A DNA stretch of 64,000 nucleotides, taken from positions 744,001-808,000 of the forward strand of contig JACGCN010000014.1 in NCBI GenBank assembly GCA_014905825.1, read 5' to 3'. Below are positions 21,767-34,723 of the stretch, in pieces. The notes under the pieces are model-generated. The model did not search any database, was not told the origin of the DNA, and saw only the letters and a list, made by a program, of their open reading frames with translations. A program made the position numbers and the translations under genes. Source of the DNA: Lyophyllum atratum (lineage: Eukaryota; Basidiomycota; Agaricomycetes; Agaricales; Lyophyllaceae). Every line of letters starts with the position of its first letter. Position 1 is the stretch's first letter.

Positions 21767-23417
21767 AGTAGCTTGAGGGGGCGCTATAGGATATACACCC
21801 TACAACGACGTGAACAGCGCGTGTTATTGACAGACGAGCGCAACTGAAGGGTGCTGGGGAAGTTTAGACAGCATCTGCGGGTTAGTAAAGGGGGTGTGTT
21901 GACGAAGGTTGACAGGCCCGAATTCTCCTTATGTGCGCACAGACCAGCACTGCATTTGTCCAATCAGTATCAATAACCACAAATAGTAATACACTTTATC
22001 TAATCTCGCCCATCACACGTGCGTCACGCTTAGATCTGTCCCTTTTCTCCAACCCCGAATTCTATTCCATGTTTTCAGCCATTCCAGTGCTGTTGAAGTT
22101 CGGAACCTCGTAAATGGATTCCCTGTTAATCTACACCTTCCACTACTAGGAGGAATATAGTTGACGCGGTAATCAGAGCCCTATCCGTATTAACCTGAAT
22201 TCTCTGGACAGTGTGCGACCAGGGTGCAATCGCGCGTCACATATGGATACGATTCTTTACACGCGGCCCTCTGGGGCATACGCGAACACGTTCTGCGCTA
22301 TTCACTGACTTGTGACTTCCATCAGTCCACCTTTATTGCGCGGTTTTCGCCACAGGTTGCCACCACTTCGTTCAAACGACCTGGCTTTGACCTTCCCCGT
22401 ACTCGATACCCGTCTTCGCTAAGGCTATACAGACGTCGACGTCGTGAGCCTTAGAACCGACACCCACCCCCATTCAACGGCTATGATCCCGCGAAGATTT
22501 TGACCATCATCTCGTGCTGTTGGGATTCTACCCCGTATAGTCGGACACCCGAGGTCTTCCAAGCGAGGCCAGATTTACCGGTGGGTGTCCTAGGCTCATA
22601 GTTTGACCAGAATAGCCAGGCAATACAAGGTCCGCCAGGCATAAGCGTGTCAGAGCGTGTCGTGCCATACCGGAGCAAGGTTGTTAAGGGCTTCATTTCT
22701 ACTGTGTCCGTTTAGAAGGGAGAGTGATATTCTTATCTCACATACAAAGCACCGAGGGTCAGGGAAAGACCGGTGTTCTTCACCCCCCGACGATGTCCGC
22801 GACAATTGACCAGAGAGAAACTTCCATTCCTACAATCGCGCAGCCTCTTCTACAGAAACCTACATCCCGAAGTCTTCGCATGTTCCGGGTGTGAGCTACT
22901 TGGTATGAGCAGGGAAGCCGTTCCGAGTCCAGGGCTCTGGTACTGAACTTTGTAAATTTGGATGCGATAATCTATGGTTATCTATTGGCTTCCTTCCAAT
23001 CTGGACCATGGCAAGGACCTTGCGCCAATGCCTCGGTGCTCATATTCTGAATTTGCGGACATCGGGATCGTAACACCTCAAGAGGATCTTCAGCATGACA
23101 TCGGGGATCCGCAACCCGGTTCAGTGGGAGGTCCCTTCTCGCTTCGATCGTCTACTTATCGATCTACAATCGATGATCGTCAAATGAGATGCACCTCTAC
23201 ATACGCTCGCTGACTTGAACTGCAACAGACCTCTACTTATGTACGATCGAAGCACGTTACAATGCCAGACGTAGACCAATTTACGTTCGCCCGCCGCAAT
23301 GAGCTGAAGGTTGGCGCCTTACAACCAAACTCTAACTATAGGTGTTCCTTTTATAATCCATTACCATCCTACAAAAAGACCTCGATTCCTCTATTTCGGG
23401 ATTCAATATCCTCAGGC
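21767..23417. other. 1.65-kb intergenic region, no gene seen
   Basis: Copper-fist promoter on the left and ALT 3' flank on the right. Several 60-80-codon frames on both strands lack family resemblance, codon bias or splice logic. No repeat recognised. Confidence 0.5.
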
Positions 23418-25076
23418 TCATCTTGCACCGTACTTCTTAACGAAGCCCTTGTGGAAGTTCTCCAACTTCCCAACATACTCGTCCACGCCGGGACACAGGC
23501 ACGTCAGTCGATAATGCCACTCGCCCTCCTTCTGGCCGAACCCACTCCCAGGGACGACACAGATGCCTGTCTCGTCCAACAACGCCAGCGCATAGAACGC
23601 ATCGGGCTCCTTGCCTGCCTGCGTCGCCGCCTCCCATGCCTTCTCCGAGAGAAGGATCTGCGGGTACAGGTAGAGCGCACCCGGAGAATCGACGCACGAC
23701 ACGCCGGGTAGGGCGTTAAGACGCGCGGCCATGGTCTTGGTGCGTTTGGCCAACGCCGCGTGGATCGAGTCCGTCTCCTTCTTCCAGAGCTCGTAACTTT
23801 CCTCGCCGACCTTGGGCGGGCGCACCATGGAGTCCACGCCGATCTGCCCGGAGACGGGGGGACACAGACCCACAGAGACCATCTTGTAGATCTGCGCCAG
23901 AATGTCGTCGGAGAAGTTCGTGCATTCGAAGTAGCCTCCGCGGCGCCCGCATTCGCCGGAGACACCCTTGGAGATGGAGTGGAAGGATACGAGGGGGATG
24001 GGGGATTGGTGTAGGGCCACGAGCTTCTTGAATGAGGTGAATGGGTGCGATTCGGGCTGGTGGAGGTTGGCCTGGTACACTTCGTCTGCGAGCAGCACGA
24101 GCGAGTGTTTCTCGCATAGCTCGATCAGCTTCAGTTGCGTCGCTTCATCGAGGAGGGCGCCGGTGGGGTTGCCGGGGTTGATGATGACGAGCGCTTTCGA
24201 GACGATGCCTTCCTTCCGCGCCTTCTCTATCGCAATCTCGATGGATTCGACAGAGGTCGACCAGCCGGATGACTCCTCGAGATGGTACGGCAGGGCCGCG
24301 CCGTCGTGCTGTGCCAGCGTGGCGGTGTATAGAGGGTACTGCGGGATGGGAATGAGAACACCGGACTTGGGGGGCGTGATGAGCATGGATATCAGGAGCG
24401 AGACGCCGGCAGAAGCGCCGCCTGTAAGGAAAATGTGTGCGGGGTCGGACGGGTATCCGTCGCGGTCTACATGGCGTGTCAGAGGTGTAGCACAGATATG
24501 GGTAGGAGATATAGATTACCTGCAATGAATTTCGCGACATTCTGGCGAATGAAAGGCACCCCCTGGCTATGTGAATAAGCACCGATGGAACCGATCTCGT
24601 CTGACAGCTCCTTCGTCCGTGCGATGACATCCTTCGGGAACGCATTCGGAGCGAGCTCTGCCAGCGCAGGCCATTCCATGAGCGCAGCTACCTGACGTGG
24701 TGGCGAAGTAAGTCAGTACGCACAGACGTCGAACACGGCTCTGCTTTCAACGCACCTGCCTCACGAAGGTGATGGGCGGCTGGTCCAGTCCCTTCTGCTG
24801 TGGGTTCCCGATGTTCGATGAGATCACCTTGTCAAAAGGCAATCCCTCCTCTCCCCTCTTCAATTTCTCGCGATACTCCTCGGCTTTGATCGCCAGCTCC
24901 CCGCGCACGGCATATTGGACTTTCGGGACGGCAGGATTGAGATCGGCTAGGGTGAGAGGGCGCATGGTGGAGGCGTAGGAAGAGGAGTGCTGCCGGTTTG
25001 ACCTGTGAGATGCTATCGATGGCAACGAGGAAGGTCCGGGTCGAGGCCAGTGCCTCAAAGCGGCAAGTGAAGCCAT
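23418..25076 (-). CDS. Alanine aminotransferase (class I PLP aminotransferase)
   Basis: Three exons: 24756-25076, 24520-24691, 23418-24466 (513 residues). Interconverts alanine plus 2-oxoglutarate with pyruvate plus glutamate. ALT hallmarks: VISSNIGNPQQKGLDQPPIT, SQGVPFIRQNVAKF, PGNPTGALLDEATQLKLI, DEVYQANLH, the PLP-lysine segment SFHSISKGVSGECGRRGGYF and C-terminal RLTCLCPG. The first 37 residues are rich in Arg, Ser and His without acids (mitochondrial-like); an internal Met (MRPLTLADLNP) would give a cytosolic form, so alternative starts may supply both compartments. Confidence 0.93.
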
Positions 25077-25665
25077 CTTGCGTAGGACACGGGGGAAATT
25101 TAAACCAGCTCGGCGCGTGATCTGGGAGCAAAATTTCCGGACAGGGACCGATCACGAATCCCGATTAGGAACAACGCTGTGCACTGCCAGAAACGCCGAA
25201 GGGCAAAGGCTGGGATGAGTCCTTATATACTGAAGTAAGAAGAAGCGGTGTGATATATATGCTATTGGAATGTAATACTTCTGACCAATAGCTGTACATT
25301 CCACTTAGCTTCGTACAGCCGAACTTACAGCGAGAAGTTACAGCAACTCTACAGCAATAGATCCAAAATAGATCTTCCGGACACGATATTATAAGACCCA
25401 TCGGTCGATGGTAAGCCATCGATTGATATCTAAAATGCAACCTAGAAGTTTGGAATTTGTGAGGAGATGGCAGAACCACCGAGCTTACTTCAAAGTTATA
25501 ACTACAGATTCTAGAAGTTTAATATATAATGGAATACATGTATGTTCGAAACTAGATCGAAACCTAGATAGCTCATCTTACAACCTTACGTTAATACTAG
25601 CTATGAAAGTGGAGAAATGACAACATGCCTCATGTTTGCGATTGACTTCTAGTCCGAGGCAAAAT
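25077..25665. other. Intergenic, AT-richer, no gene seen
   Basis: ALT promoter side and 3' flank of F-box gene A. AT-rich tracts around 25240-25610; no open frame with support. Confidence 0.45.
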
Positions 25666-27303
25666 TTACTCATAGTAAGCCACAACAATTTCCTTGTCGG
25701 TCGCATACGTCAAAGCTCCGCTATAAGCAGATGTATGTGGGGTGATCTGCCAGTCGGGGAGGTCTAAGTATCCTGATCGCGGGAATCCCTCCCTCAGGGA
25801 ATAGATGACATGACGGCCCGGGAGATCTCCATTCTGTTGCATCATATGCCGTCCAAGCGGGACTGTAGTACGCACTTCAGCATAGCCGGCATAAGATATA
25901 CTCGAAGATCCTCCCTGATCGAAACATCGAGACTTGAAGTTTAAGATGCTGGTGGATTTCAAGGTGGGCAAGCGGAAAGTCTTTCCCGGGTGAGATATTT
26001 GGAAGCTTATAGCCGAGGATTCCTGAGCAGTGCCCAGGAATGGCGAGGTCATAAATAACCATGCGGCGGTTGAGTCATCGCGAATTGGAGACTCGAAAGT
26101 TGACAGGTAGACCAGCGCTCGAGACGAGATGGGTATGTTGATCGTTTGCGAGATATGCGGCGGCGGCAGTGTCGATTCCAAATTCTGCGACGGAGATGTA
26201 CCTGAGTCGTCGAAAAGTGCTTCTAAGTTCCATGCGTGAATCTTGAGACCATCCTTCACGCAACCGGCTTGAGCCACGAGTAAGTGCCCTGAAACTAGTG
26301 CGACATCTGCAGCACCGTTATAAGACTATAATCACATCCTTTAGCCGTGAGAAAGTAAGTATGGGATTTTTGGACGTACCGCACAACAGTTACCATTGCC
26401 AGGAAGTTTTAGACGCATATAAGAGGCAGTTGATATCCTTAATAGGATCAACGAGGACTGCACTGGAGGTTCGGAAGCGACAATGAAATCGCCCTGGATT
26501 TTACAACGGTCGAATGGACTATAGTAGTCGGTATGGTGAACATGATGATGCACCAGGAGCTCTGACATTCCCGTGATGAGATCCAAGCGTAGGACGTCCA
26601 GAAAGCTTAAGGCTTGGTGAGTTATATGACCGACGACGAAATAGAGAGTACACACTCCTTGTGACCAGTTTCGCTCTGCTTCTGGACCGGGATCAACATC
26701 ACAACTGCCTGACCATCATCGACCATATCGGCAATAAGGGGCGCCAGCCATTTGAACGGGTACGGAGGCTTGTAGGTCCATAGTATTTCTTTTCGCGACA
26801 AGCTCCAGCATTCCAGCATATCCCGGCGCTGGTAAAGCACGAAGCGGCCACCTGGAAGTAGCTGGGCAGTGTTTTCGCAGTAAAGATCAGGTGTGCTGCA
26901 ATTATGCTCCAAAACGAGTTTATGAGAGATAATGGGGGGAGTGTCGTTATGAGGCGCCCATGATCGAGGTCCCTGAACGGCCAGTTTCGCGCGGGAGATG
27001 AGTTCTTCTGTGGACAAGGCGTCGAGAGACTGGCCAGGTGGAACATCGACGAAGAGTCGAGCATTCAGGTCGTAAAGCTGGGCTAGCCATACATGTCTAG
27101 AGAGGGCAAGGCTGCGGAGACGCTTGCAGGTCTAGATTTCGACGGTTTAGCATCATAGTCACTAGACCGTGACGAGAACGGTTTAGGGAAAGAGTACTCA
27201 CCTGGCTTACCACAAGTACATGATATATGTCGCAGAAGCAGAGGATAGACACGAAGTTATCGTCTACGAGCACAGGCATGCATGGATGCGATAGTGTTTC
27301 CAT
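25666..27303 (-). CDS. F-box family protein A
   Basis: Four exons: 27202-27303, 26654-27131, 26380-26612, 25666-26325 (490 residues). N-terminal F-box: VLVDDNFVSILCFCDIYHVL, interrupted by an intron and resumed as TCKRLRSLALSRHVWLAQL. F-boxes bind Skp1 in SCF ubiquitin ligases. The rest is a beta-rich region with QLLPGGRFVLYQRRDMLECW and a characteristic end AYSGALTYATDKEIVVAYYE, shared by all five genes in this array. The start METLSHPC is chosen by alignment with the paralogues; an in-frame ATG exists 11 codons upstream. Substrate unknown. Closest to gene B. Confidence 0.8.
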
Positions 27304-27863
27304 ATGTACACGAGACGCCATGGAATCGAAGCACAAGTCCGCAGTCCAGCAATCTACTTAGCTCTACTTGGCCTTGTTTGTGAGCAGCGCTTACCACCTG
27401 GGTCCTGGATCCGGCGGACGGCAACAGATCAAAAGTCACACACGAAGAGAGTTCTGTAGACGCTGTGAATTACTGGAGAGGCGTCAGGCGTAAGGGCTAA
27501 GACAAATCAGAGAAAGCGCAAGTAAGAATCGAAACGCAAAAGTTCCCGATGCGCAGTGAGGACAGCGCGAGGATAGGCTAGAATACGGTTACCAGGACGA
27601 GAGGCGCAGCAGGCCGGTCCGCTGTGAAGATAACTTCATCGTAAAAAAAGAATGATCATGTATCGACAACCGATATCGTTACAAGATAGTAGGCTGCTGA
27701 CTGACTGAACCGAACTTCACCAGAGAGTCAGGACATTGGAGATCTGACGTGCGAGTAGATAAGTCACATAGATCTTCGTGATCAGGACAGCACCGTCAGG
27801 CTCGAGGAGTAGGCTCAAAGACTGCAGCGCGCACCTTGGGTACGAGGCAATCACCCAACACCA
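27304..27863. other. Spacer between F-box genes A and B
   Basis: About 560 bp with no open frame of note; promoter of A and 3' flank of B. Confidence 0.5.
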
Positions 27864-29445
27864 TTATTCATAATAAGCAACGACAATCTCCTTGTCACTC
27901 GCATACGTCAAAGCACCGCTGTAAGCAGACATAGATTGTTCGATCCTCGGGTCCGGAAGTTCTATGCTTCCATTGTGATTAGAACCGTGTCGTAGTGAAT
28001 AGATTCGACGTTGGTCCTGTCCACGTCCGTCTACTTCGATATATCCCGCATTGCAGATTTTCGGCGATAAATCGTAAGGCTGAGGGAATTGTGCTTTGAA
28101 GGTTAGACAGCCGGATGGAAGTAGTAGGCGGGAAGCGAAAGATTTCGCAGGATGCGATATATGGAACCTTAGAGACATAGTATCGGCGTCATTCATTGCA
28201 AACAGCCACACGGAGGTGGTGTCCTCCCGAATGGGCGATTGGTGAGCCACCAGGCGGTGATTCTTCCACTTGTGCATAGGTACGACGATGGCTTGGGAGG
28301 TGTGAGGTGCTGCTGAGCTCGATTCAGATGCTTGCCCTTCAGTTGCTGTGTCGAAGAGAACCGCCAGGTTCCATGCATCGAGTCTAATGCCTCTCTTTCC
28401 GGACGAAATAAGGGCTGCGATGAGAAGATGTTCGGAAACTAGATCTATAGCTCTTGTGGGGTCCGAAGCATCCTGCGACGATAATGGCGGTTAACATGGA
28501 TGACAAGGTTTTAAAGTCTTACCCGATAGCCCTCGCAGCCAGTAGGAAGGTTGAGCAACAGATACGAAGACGTTGAAATTCTCAGCAGGACAACCCAGTG
28601 TTCCAGCGTGGGGGAAACAATCGCGAAATCTCCCTGGATTCTGCAAAAACTGAATGGGTTGTCGTGGCCTGTATCCGGCGCACGGCGATGGACCAAGGTC
28701 TCTGATTTTGCGGTGATCAAGTTTAACCGTACGACGTCGACTGAACTTGAGAATATTGAGTTAATGCTTGCGAAGACTGGAACGGAGAACAACATACTTC
28801 TGGCGATCTTCAATGAACGGCGCACTGATTCGGGCTGGGATCACCATCAAGACCACCCGATCATCGTCGACCACTTCGGCAGCGAGTGGTACTGGCCAAT
28901 TTAGTGCATCTTGTGTCCATGTCGGCTCGTAAGACCATATGACTTGCTTTTTCGATAGGCTCCAGCACTCCAATAGATTGTCGCTTTGGATAAGCACGAA
29001 ATGACCTCCGGGAAGCAACTGGGGTGCATGTACAGCTCTGGAATACTGCATACCGCGATTATGCGGTACTGTGACTTTACGACTGACGATGGGATGAGCA
29101 CTCGTAAGAGGTGCCCAAGATCGAGGCCCTTCAACAGTGCGTTTCGCGAGAGAGATAAGCTCCCCTGTAGAAAAGTTTCTCAAAGATTGGCCAGGCGGAA
29201 TATCGACGAACAGTCGAGCATTCAAATCGGATAAGATGGCAAGCCACACTTCCTTAGAGAAGGCGAGGGAATTGAAACGTTTGTTCGCCTAGACATGGGC
29301 AAGTTGTACATTTCTCAGCAGATAAGTCCCGAGCAAAAAGAATTGGACTCGCCTGGCTGAGACCAAGTACATGGTAGATGTCGCAGAAACACATAATCTT
29401 CAACAATACATCGTCCACAAGAAACGCCTGGCTCTCCAGAGGCAT
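27864..29445 (-). CDS. F-box family protein B
   Basis: Four exons: 29353-29445, 28798-29288, 28523-28745, 27864-28472 (471 residues). F-box FLVDDVLLKIMCFCDIYHVL then ANKRFNSLAFSKEVWLAIL across intron 1. That intron starts GC (CAG|GCGAGT) and ends TCTAG, while the paralogues have GT at the same site. Middle motif QLLPGGHFVLIQSDNLLECW; end SAYSGALTYASDKEIVVAYYE. An SCF substrate adaptor role follows from the family; the C-terminal domain is not one I can name. Confidence 0.8.
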
Positions 29446-29994
29446 ATTACCAGTTCCGTCGTTGCTGTGAGTTGCTGCTGGGAGATATCGGGGGGCTCAA
29501 AAAAGATGGAAGGCTCGAATATGGGGACGACTGAGCAAGCAAACGAGTTTATGCGATAGATCCTGGTAGGAAGGAGGCTATGGGGTCGTTGAGTCTGCGC
29601 AAAGTTTAGGTAGCCCTTCTCGGCTTCTTAGTCCCGCTATCACGAGGTATCCGAGCAACGAGGTGGACTGGGTCTATGGTATGTTACGTCAATGAGATTT
29701 TGAGGGAACTCGAAGCTTAGATTTTTCACTTCTGACCGTTCCACGAGAATTTACAAACATATGCATGATTGCTCTCACCTTTGTCGTTTTGGAAAGCTCC
29801 TATGAACATCACTTCAACATGAGCTGAATCGACGCGCTCGGAGTGGACGCCGTTTATTCATCTCGCCCGTTGCGGGGGGTACCAAGTCGAGTGAGCAAAA
29901 ACCCTCAAAAACCGCATGATCATAACATTGTTACGAATTGTGACTTGTTTGTTTCAGTCAGGATGCAGTTGACCCGAAGCTGTCGCGAACCAGA
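29446..29994. other. Divergent promoter region between F-box B and EMC8/9
   Basis: No gene seen in about 550 bp; contains start-proximal regions of two divergently transcribed genes. Confidence 0.5.
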
Positions 29995-30835
29995 ATGTCG
30001 TCCTACACACTCTCTGAGCCGGCTTATCTCAAGATCTTCTTCCATGCAGCTAAACATCCACACAAACCTGTAAACGGCGTTCTTCTTGGAAAGAAATCTG
30101 GAGCTGCTGTCGTTATCGAGGATGCTGTGCCTCTCCTACACCACTGGACAAGCCTGAGCCCCATGATGGAGATAGGTCTCGACTTGGTGAACGCCATAGC
30201 AATTGCAATCGCAGTATTCGAAGTAACTAACGTATTTCACTAACGCGGTCAAGGCTGAGCAATACGCGGAGTCCGTAGACCTGAAGCTCGTTGGTTATTA
30301 TCAGGCGAGCGACCGTCTGGACGACACGTCCTTGGTTCCAGTAGGAGAAAAGGTTGCGGAGAAGATCAAAGCGGGATTCAGTGATGCCGTGGCATTTGTC
30401 GTTCGTGAAGCTGTCCGGTCATTCCAATGGATGTCTCTAATATCGCGGATGACTTCTGAAGATCGATGGGGAGAAGCTTGGGACAGATGAGGCAGCCTTG
30501 ATCGTGCGTCTTTGCCTCTTTCGCGTCATTCCCGCGACTTACGGTCTTATCAACCAAGCCATACGTCTCAGCATCGCCATCATCCTGGCGGCCGTACTCT
30601 GGTGACGTACCCTTCTCCAAGAACTCCTTGTTTAAACTTGTATCGGACGACTTGCCCCGACGCGCTGTCACTCTCGTTCGTGACGAGCATCGACACCGAA
30701 AGTTCGGGGACTTCGATGACCATTTAGAAGATGTCACTATCGGTATGTATACGATTTATGGTATGCACCCGTAATGACCCACATTTCTATCCAGATTGGC
30801 TGAGAAACAAGGCGTGCCTCGCCGCAGCGTCATGA
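29995..30835 (+). CDS. ER membrane protein complex subunit 8/9
   Basis: Five exons: 29995-30186, 30254-30400, 30462-30503, 30559-30742, 30795-30835 (201 residues). Matches the EMC8/EMC9 (UPF0172) family, an inactive MPN/JAMM-like fold in the cytosolic part of the EMC, which inserts membrane proteins into the ER. Family motifs in order: KIFFHAAKHPHKPVNGVLLG, VEDAVPLLHHWTSLSPMMEI-like segment, KLVGYYQASDR, KVAEKIKAGFSDAVAF, and the end KFGDFDDHLEDVTIDWLRNK. The JAMM metal ligands are absent, as usual for this family. It is a conserved single-copy gene on the plus strand inside an array of minus-strand F-box paralogues. The 30401 donor is GTTCGT. Confidence 0.88.
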
Positions 30836-31100
30836 GCGGAATACGGATTCTTAGGTCTCATGGTTGAGGGTGGACGATATGTCGAGGGACGAGACTGACG
30901 GACTCATGGGGTTTATCATCCCTAATACGAAGCATGCCCGAACCGATCCTCGCGTTTCTAAACAACAACGGTCTGCAGCAATCAACACGTTACGAAACGA
31001 AGCCATGCCCTCCATCGTAAAAAAGAACCAAAGACATCAGGTAATTTGTAACTCAATTGTAGGTGGTACGACAAAAGAGGGCCCTATCGAGTAAGAGCCC

Positions 31101-32629
31101 TTACTCGTAGTAGTTAACGACGACCTCCAGCCAGGTGGCATATGTCATGGCACCGCTATAGCCAGACAAATGAGGACGCTCTCCGTCGGGGTGGTTGACA
31201 GTCTTACTGCCGCCTCTCAGCGACATTATCTTGTCTGTTCGTCCCTCATATAGATCGACAAAACCCGCAAACGTGATACTGAATCCATCTCGGGCGCGGA
31301 ACTGCACGCTATCAGGAAGTCCCCAGGACGATATATGGGCGATCGAGAGCGCTTGCGCTCGCGGATGCGACACATGATATTTGTATATGAGTGATGCAGG
31401 AGCACTTCTGGAGGATACGACAGCCCACATTGTGGAAGAATCGTCGGAAAGTGGCGATAGGAAGGATACTAAACGGAAATCGGCGGGGGGTTGAGGAATG
31501 GAGTTGCCAATCGCTATGCTGGTTACAGGGTCGATCATGTCAATGGACGACGCGGACTCCGCCTCATAGCCTACCAGAGCATCCCCCCTCCAGATGCTCA
31601 AGTCAAGCGTAGATGGGGTGATGCCATGTCGCAACACCACAATATGTTCTGGGACAAGGGCGATTTCGAAGAAAGTCTAAGAGCCTTTGATAAACGGCTC
31701 AAGCTAACGGTGCTATAGAGAAAACCTACGGGGGAGACTTTAAGTATAGACCACGCAGACGTAGATATCTGTAAAGTCATTAGCCCTGGGTGAGATCGCA
31801 TGAATACGATAGCAAAGTCGCCCTGCAGCTTGAGACGAGAATATGGCATGTCGTCGTTGGAATCTGCCGGTGGGGCGGTCCTGGTGAGCAGCGAGGTTGA
31901 CGACCCCGTTTGCAGATCCAATTTGACTACCTCGAGGTAGCTAGACAGATGAATAGTTAGCTCGTCAACTCGGAATAACTAGAAATTCCCCTACTTCTTG
32001 CGTGTGGTTTCAAACGTGCGGATCCCAAGCAACATAACGACACTTTGGCCATCGTCAACCATCTCCGTTGAGTAGTCCTGAACGTCGGCCCGGCTCCAGG
32101 AAGGCTTATACTCCCATATGAGGCGATCATCGGCGGTACTCCTACACTCCAAGGCCCCCTCGTGTTGAAAGAGGATAAATTGGCCACCGGGAAGCAGCTG
32201 TGGCTCATTGTCCCAGGTAGGAATTCCAGGCCCTTCGCGGATGTCGGGTTTGAGTATGATCGACCGCGCTACCACGGGGGGACTCTCATCTGGCGTTGAC
32301 CAGGTTTTGGGGCCGTGGACAGTACGTTTTGCTAGGTTAAGAAGCTCGTGCGTCGAGAGATCTTCCAGTCGCTGTTCAGGCAAGAGATCGATAAAGCCGC
32401 GCCTATGAAGGTCTGATAGAAGGGCGAGCCAGACGTGTTTTGACGTTGAAAGCGAATAGAGGGTCCGGCTGGCCTGGTGAAAAGCGGTTACTCACTTAGA
32501 ATCACGTTAGGCGGAGAAAATTCTGCATACCAGGCTGCAAGTGAGGACGGTGGCGATGTCGCATGAACAGAGTACCTTCACGAATACATCCTCGACAAGA
32601 GCCGGTGTTCTGAGAGTTTCTGTGGACAT
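31101..32629 (-). CDS. F-box family protein C
   Basis: Four exons: 32531-32629, 31995-32473, 31730-31940, 31101-31676 (454 residues). F-box: PALVEDVFVKVLCSCDIATV then ASRTLYSLSTSKHVWLALL across intron 1. Exons 1 and 2 have exactly the lengths found in D and E (99 and 479 nt). Middle motif QLLPGGQFILFQHEGALECR; end GYSGAMTYATWLEVVVNYYE. Belongs to the C/D/E subgroup, much closer to each other than to A and B, indicating recent tandem duplication. Confidence 0.82.
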
Positions 32630-32891
32630 GCTGTCCTTTGGATGTTGTCGAGATGTCAATAAGCCGGTTCTAGTGATTCTCTTTCGTTGCAGAGTCCGCG
32701 TCACAGTAGAAGATAAACGGAACCTTGGTCATGATATGGATGTGACACAGCCACTAGGGCATCCGAGTGGCCCGTTTCAACGCATCAGCATTCCTCCTCC
32801 TGCTGTTTCTCACAAGCGATACACGTTTCCGAAGCCTTTTTTGTTTTTTTCAGGTTATATGACAAGAGAGGGATCTTTTGAGTAAAAGCCT

Positions 32892-34417
32892 TTACACATA
32901 ATAGTTAACGACGACCTTCTCCGGGGTGGCATATGTCATGGCACCGCTATAGCCAGACAAATGTGGACGCTCTCCCTCGGGGTGATTGACGGGCTTACTG
33001 CCGCCTCTCAGTGACATGATCTTTTCTGTTTGTTGCTCAAATATATCTGCAAAACCCGCAAGTGTGATACTGAATTCATCTGGGGCGCGGAACTGCACGC
33101 TATGAGGAAGTCCCCAGGACGATATAAGGGCAATCGCAAGCGCTTGCGCTTGCGGATGCGAAACATGGTACTTGTATATGAGTGATGCAGAACGACTGCT
33201 GGAGGATACGACGGCCCATATCGTGGAAGAGTCGTCGGAAAGTGGGGATAGATGGGATTCTAAACGGAACTCGAGTTGAGGAATGGCGGTGTCAATCGTT
33301 ATGCTGGTTACAGGGTCGATTATGTCAATGGACGACGGGGCCTCAGCCGCCCCACAGCCGACAAGAGCATCGCCCCTCCAAATTCCTAGGTTAAGTGATT
33401 GTGGCGTGCTGCCGTGTCGTAACAGCACGATATGTTCCGGGACAAGGGCAATTTCGAAGTATTCCTAAGTTCCATTAATAAACAGCTCAAGGCGATGGTG
33501 CTGGAGAGAAAACCTACCAGAGAGACTTCAAGTATAGACCACGCAGACGTGGATATTTGTAAAGTTATCAACCCTGAATGAGATGTCAGGGATACGATAG
33601 CAAAGTCGCCCAGCAGTTTCAGACGATAATATGGATTGTCGTAGTGGGTATCTGGGGCGGTCTTGGTGAGCAGCGAGGTTGACGACCCCGTTTGCAGATC
33701 CAATTTCACTACCTCGAGGTAGCTAGACGAATGAATATTTAGCTCATCGACTCGAATTCAGATAGAAAATCTCCTACTTCTTGCGTGTGGTGCCATATGT
33801 GCGAATCCCAAGTAATATAACAACACTTTGGCCGTCGTCAACCATCTCTGCTGAGTATTCCTGGACATCGGCCACGCTCCAAGAAGGCTTGTACTGCCAT
33901 ATGAGTCGATCATCGGCGGTACTCCTGCACTCAAAGTCCCCCCGGTGTTGGAAAAGAATAAATTGGCCACCGGGAAGCAGCTGTGGCTCATTTTCCCAGG
34001 TGAGGATTCCATGCCCAGTGCGGATGTTGGGTTTCAGTATGATCTCCCGGGCTACAAGGGGGGGTCTGTCGTCTAGCGTTGACCAAGTTTTGGGGCCATG
34101 GATGGTACGTTTTGCTAAATCGAGAAGCTCGTGCGTCGAGAGATCTTCCAGTCGCTGTTCAGGGAAGAGATCGATGAAGCCGCGCCTAAGAAGATCTGAT
34201 ATAAGGGCAAGCCAAACGTGTTTAGATGTTGAAAGCGAATGGAGGGTCCGGCTGGCCTGGTATAGACGTTTAACCGTCAGCACGTAGAATCACGTTAGGA
34301 GGAGGACATTATGCATACCAGGCTGCAAGTGAGAACGGTGGCGATGTCGCATGAACAAAGTACCTTCACGAATATATCCTCAACAAGAGCAGGTGTTCTA
34401 AGTGTTTCTGTAGACAT
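32892..34417 (-). CDS. F-box family protein D
   Basis: Four exons: 34319-34417, 33778-34256, 33518-33722, 32892-33464 (451 residues). F-box PALVEDIFVKVLCSCDIATV and ASRTLHSLSTSKHVWLALI; middle motif QLLPGGQFILFQHRGDFECR. The last residues are EKVVVNYYV: the terminal Glu of the other four genes is Val. The frame is intact throughout. Confidence 0.82.
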
Positions 34418-34723
34418 GGGTCCTTCGGATTTCGTAGAGATGTCAGTAGTAGTAGTAGTATATTACTGGCATGGTCAAGCCAGATATAGTGATTCTCTTT
34501 TGTTGCCGAGTCCGCGTCACAGTAGAAGATAAGGTGGAATGAGTCCTTGATCATGATATGGATGTGACACAGCCACATTGATGCGTCAAAGTTGGTCCTG
34601 TTTCACTGGATCAGCGTCCCTCCTCCTCCTGTTTCGTACATTGTATGGCACCGATCTACCTTTCCGCACCCTTGGTCCTTTATAGGTCATACTACAAAAT
34701 TAGGTGCTATTGAGTAAGAGCCT

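Noticed and set aside
23504..24645. Several long alternate frames over the ALT gene
   Set aside because: Shadow frames in GC-rich coding sequence; the ALT frame has all family motifs.
34441..34462. GTA trinucleotide run upstream in F-box gene D
   Set aside because: Short microsatellite (about seven units) just 5' of the start codon; no evidence for function.
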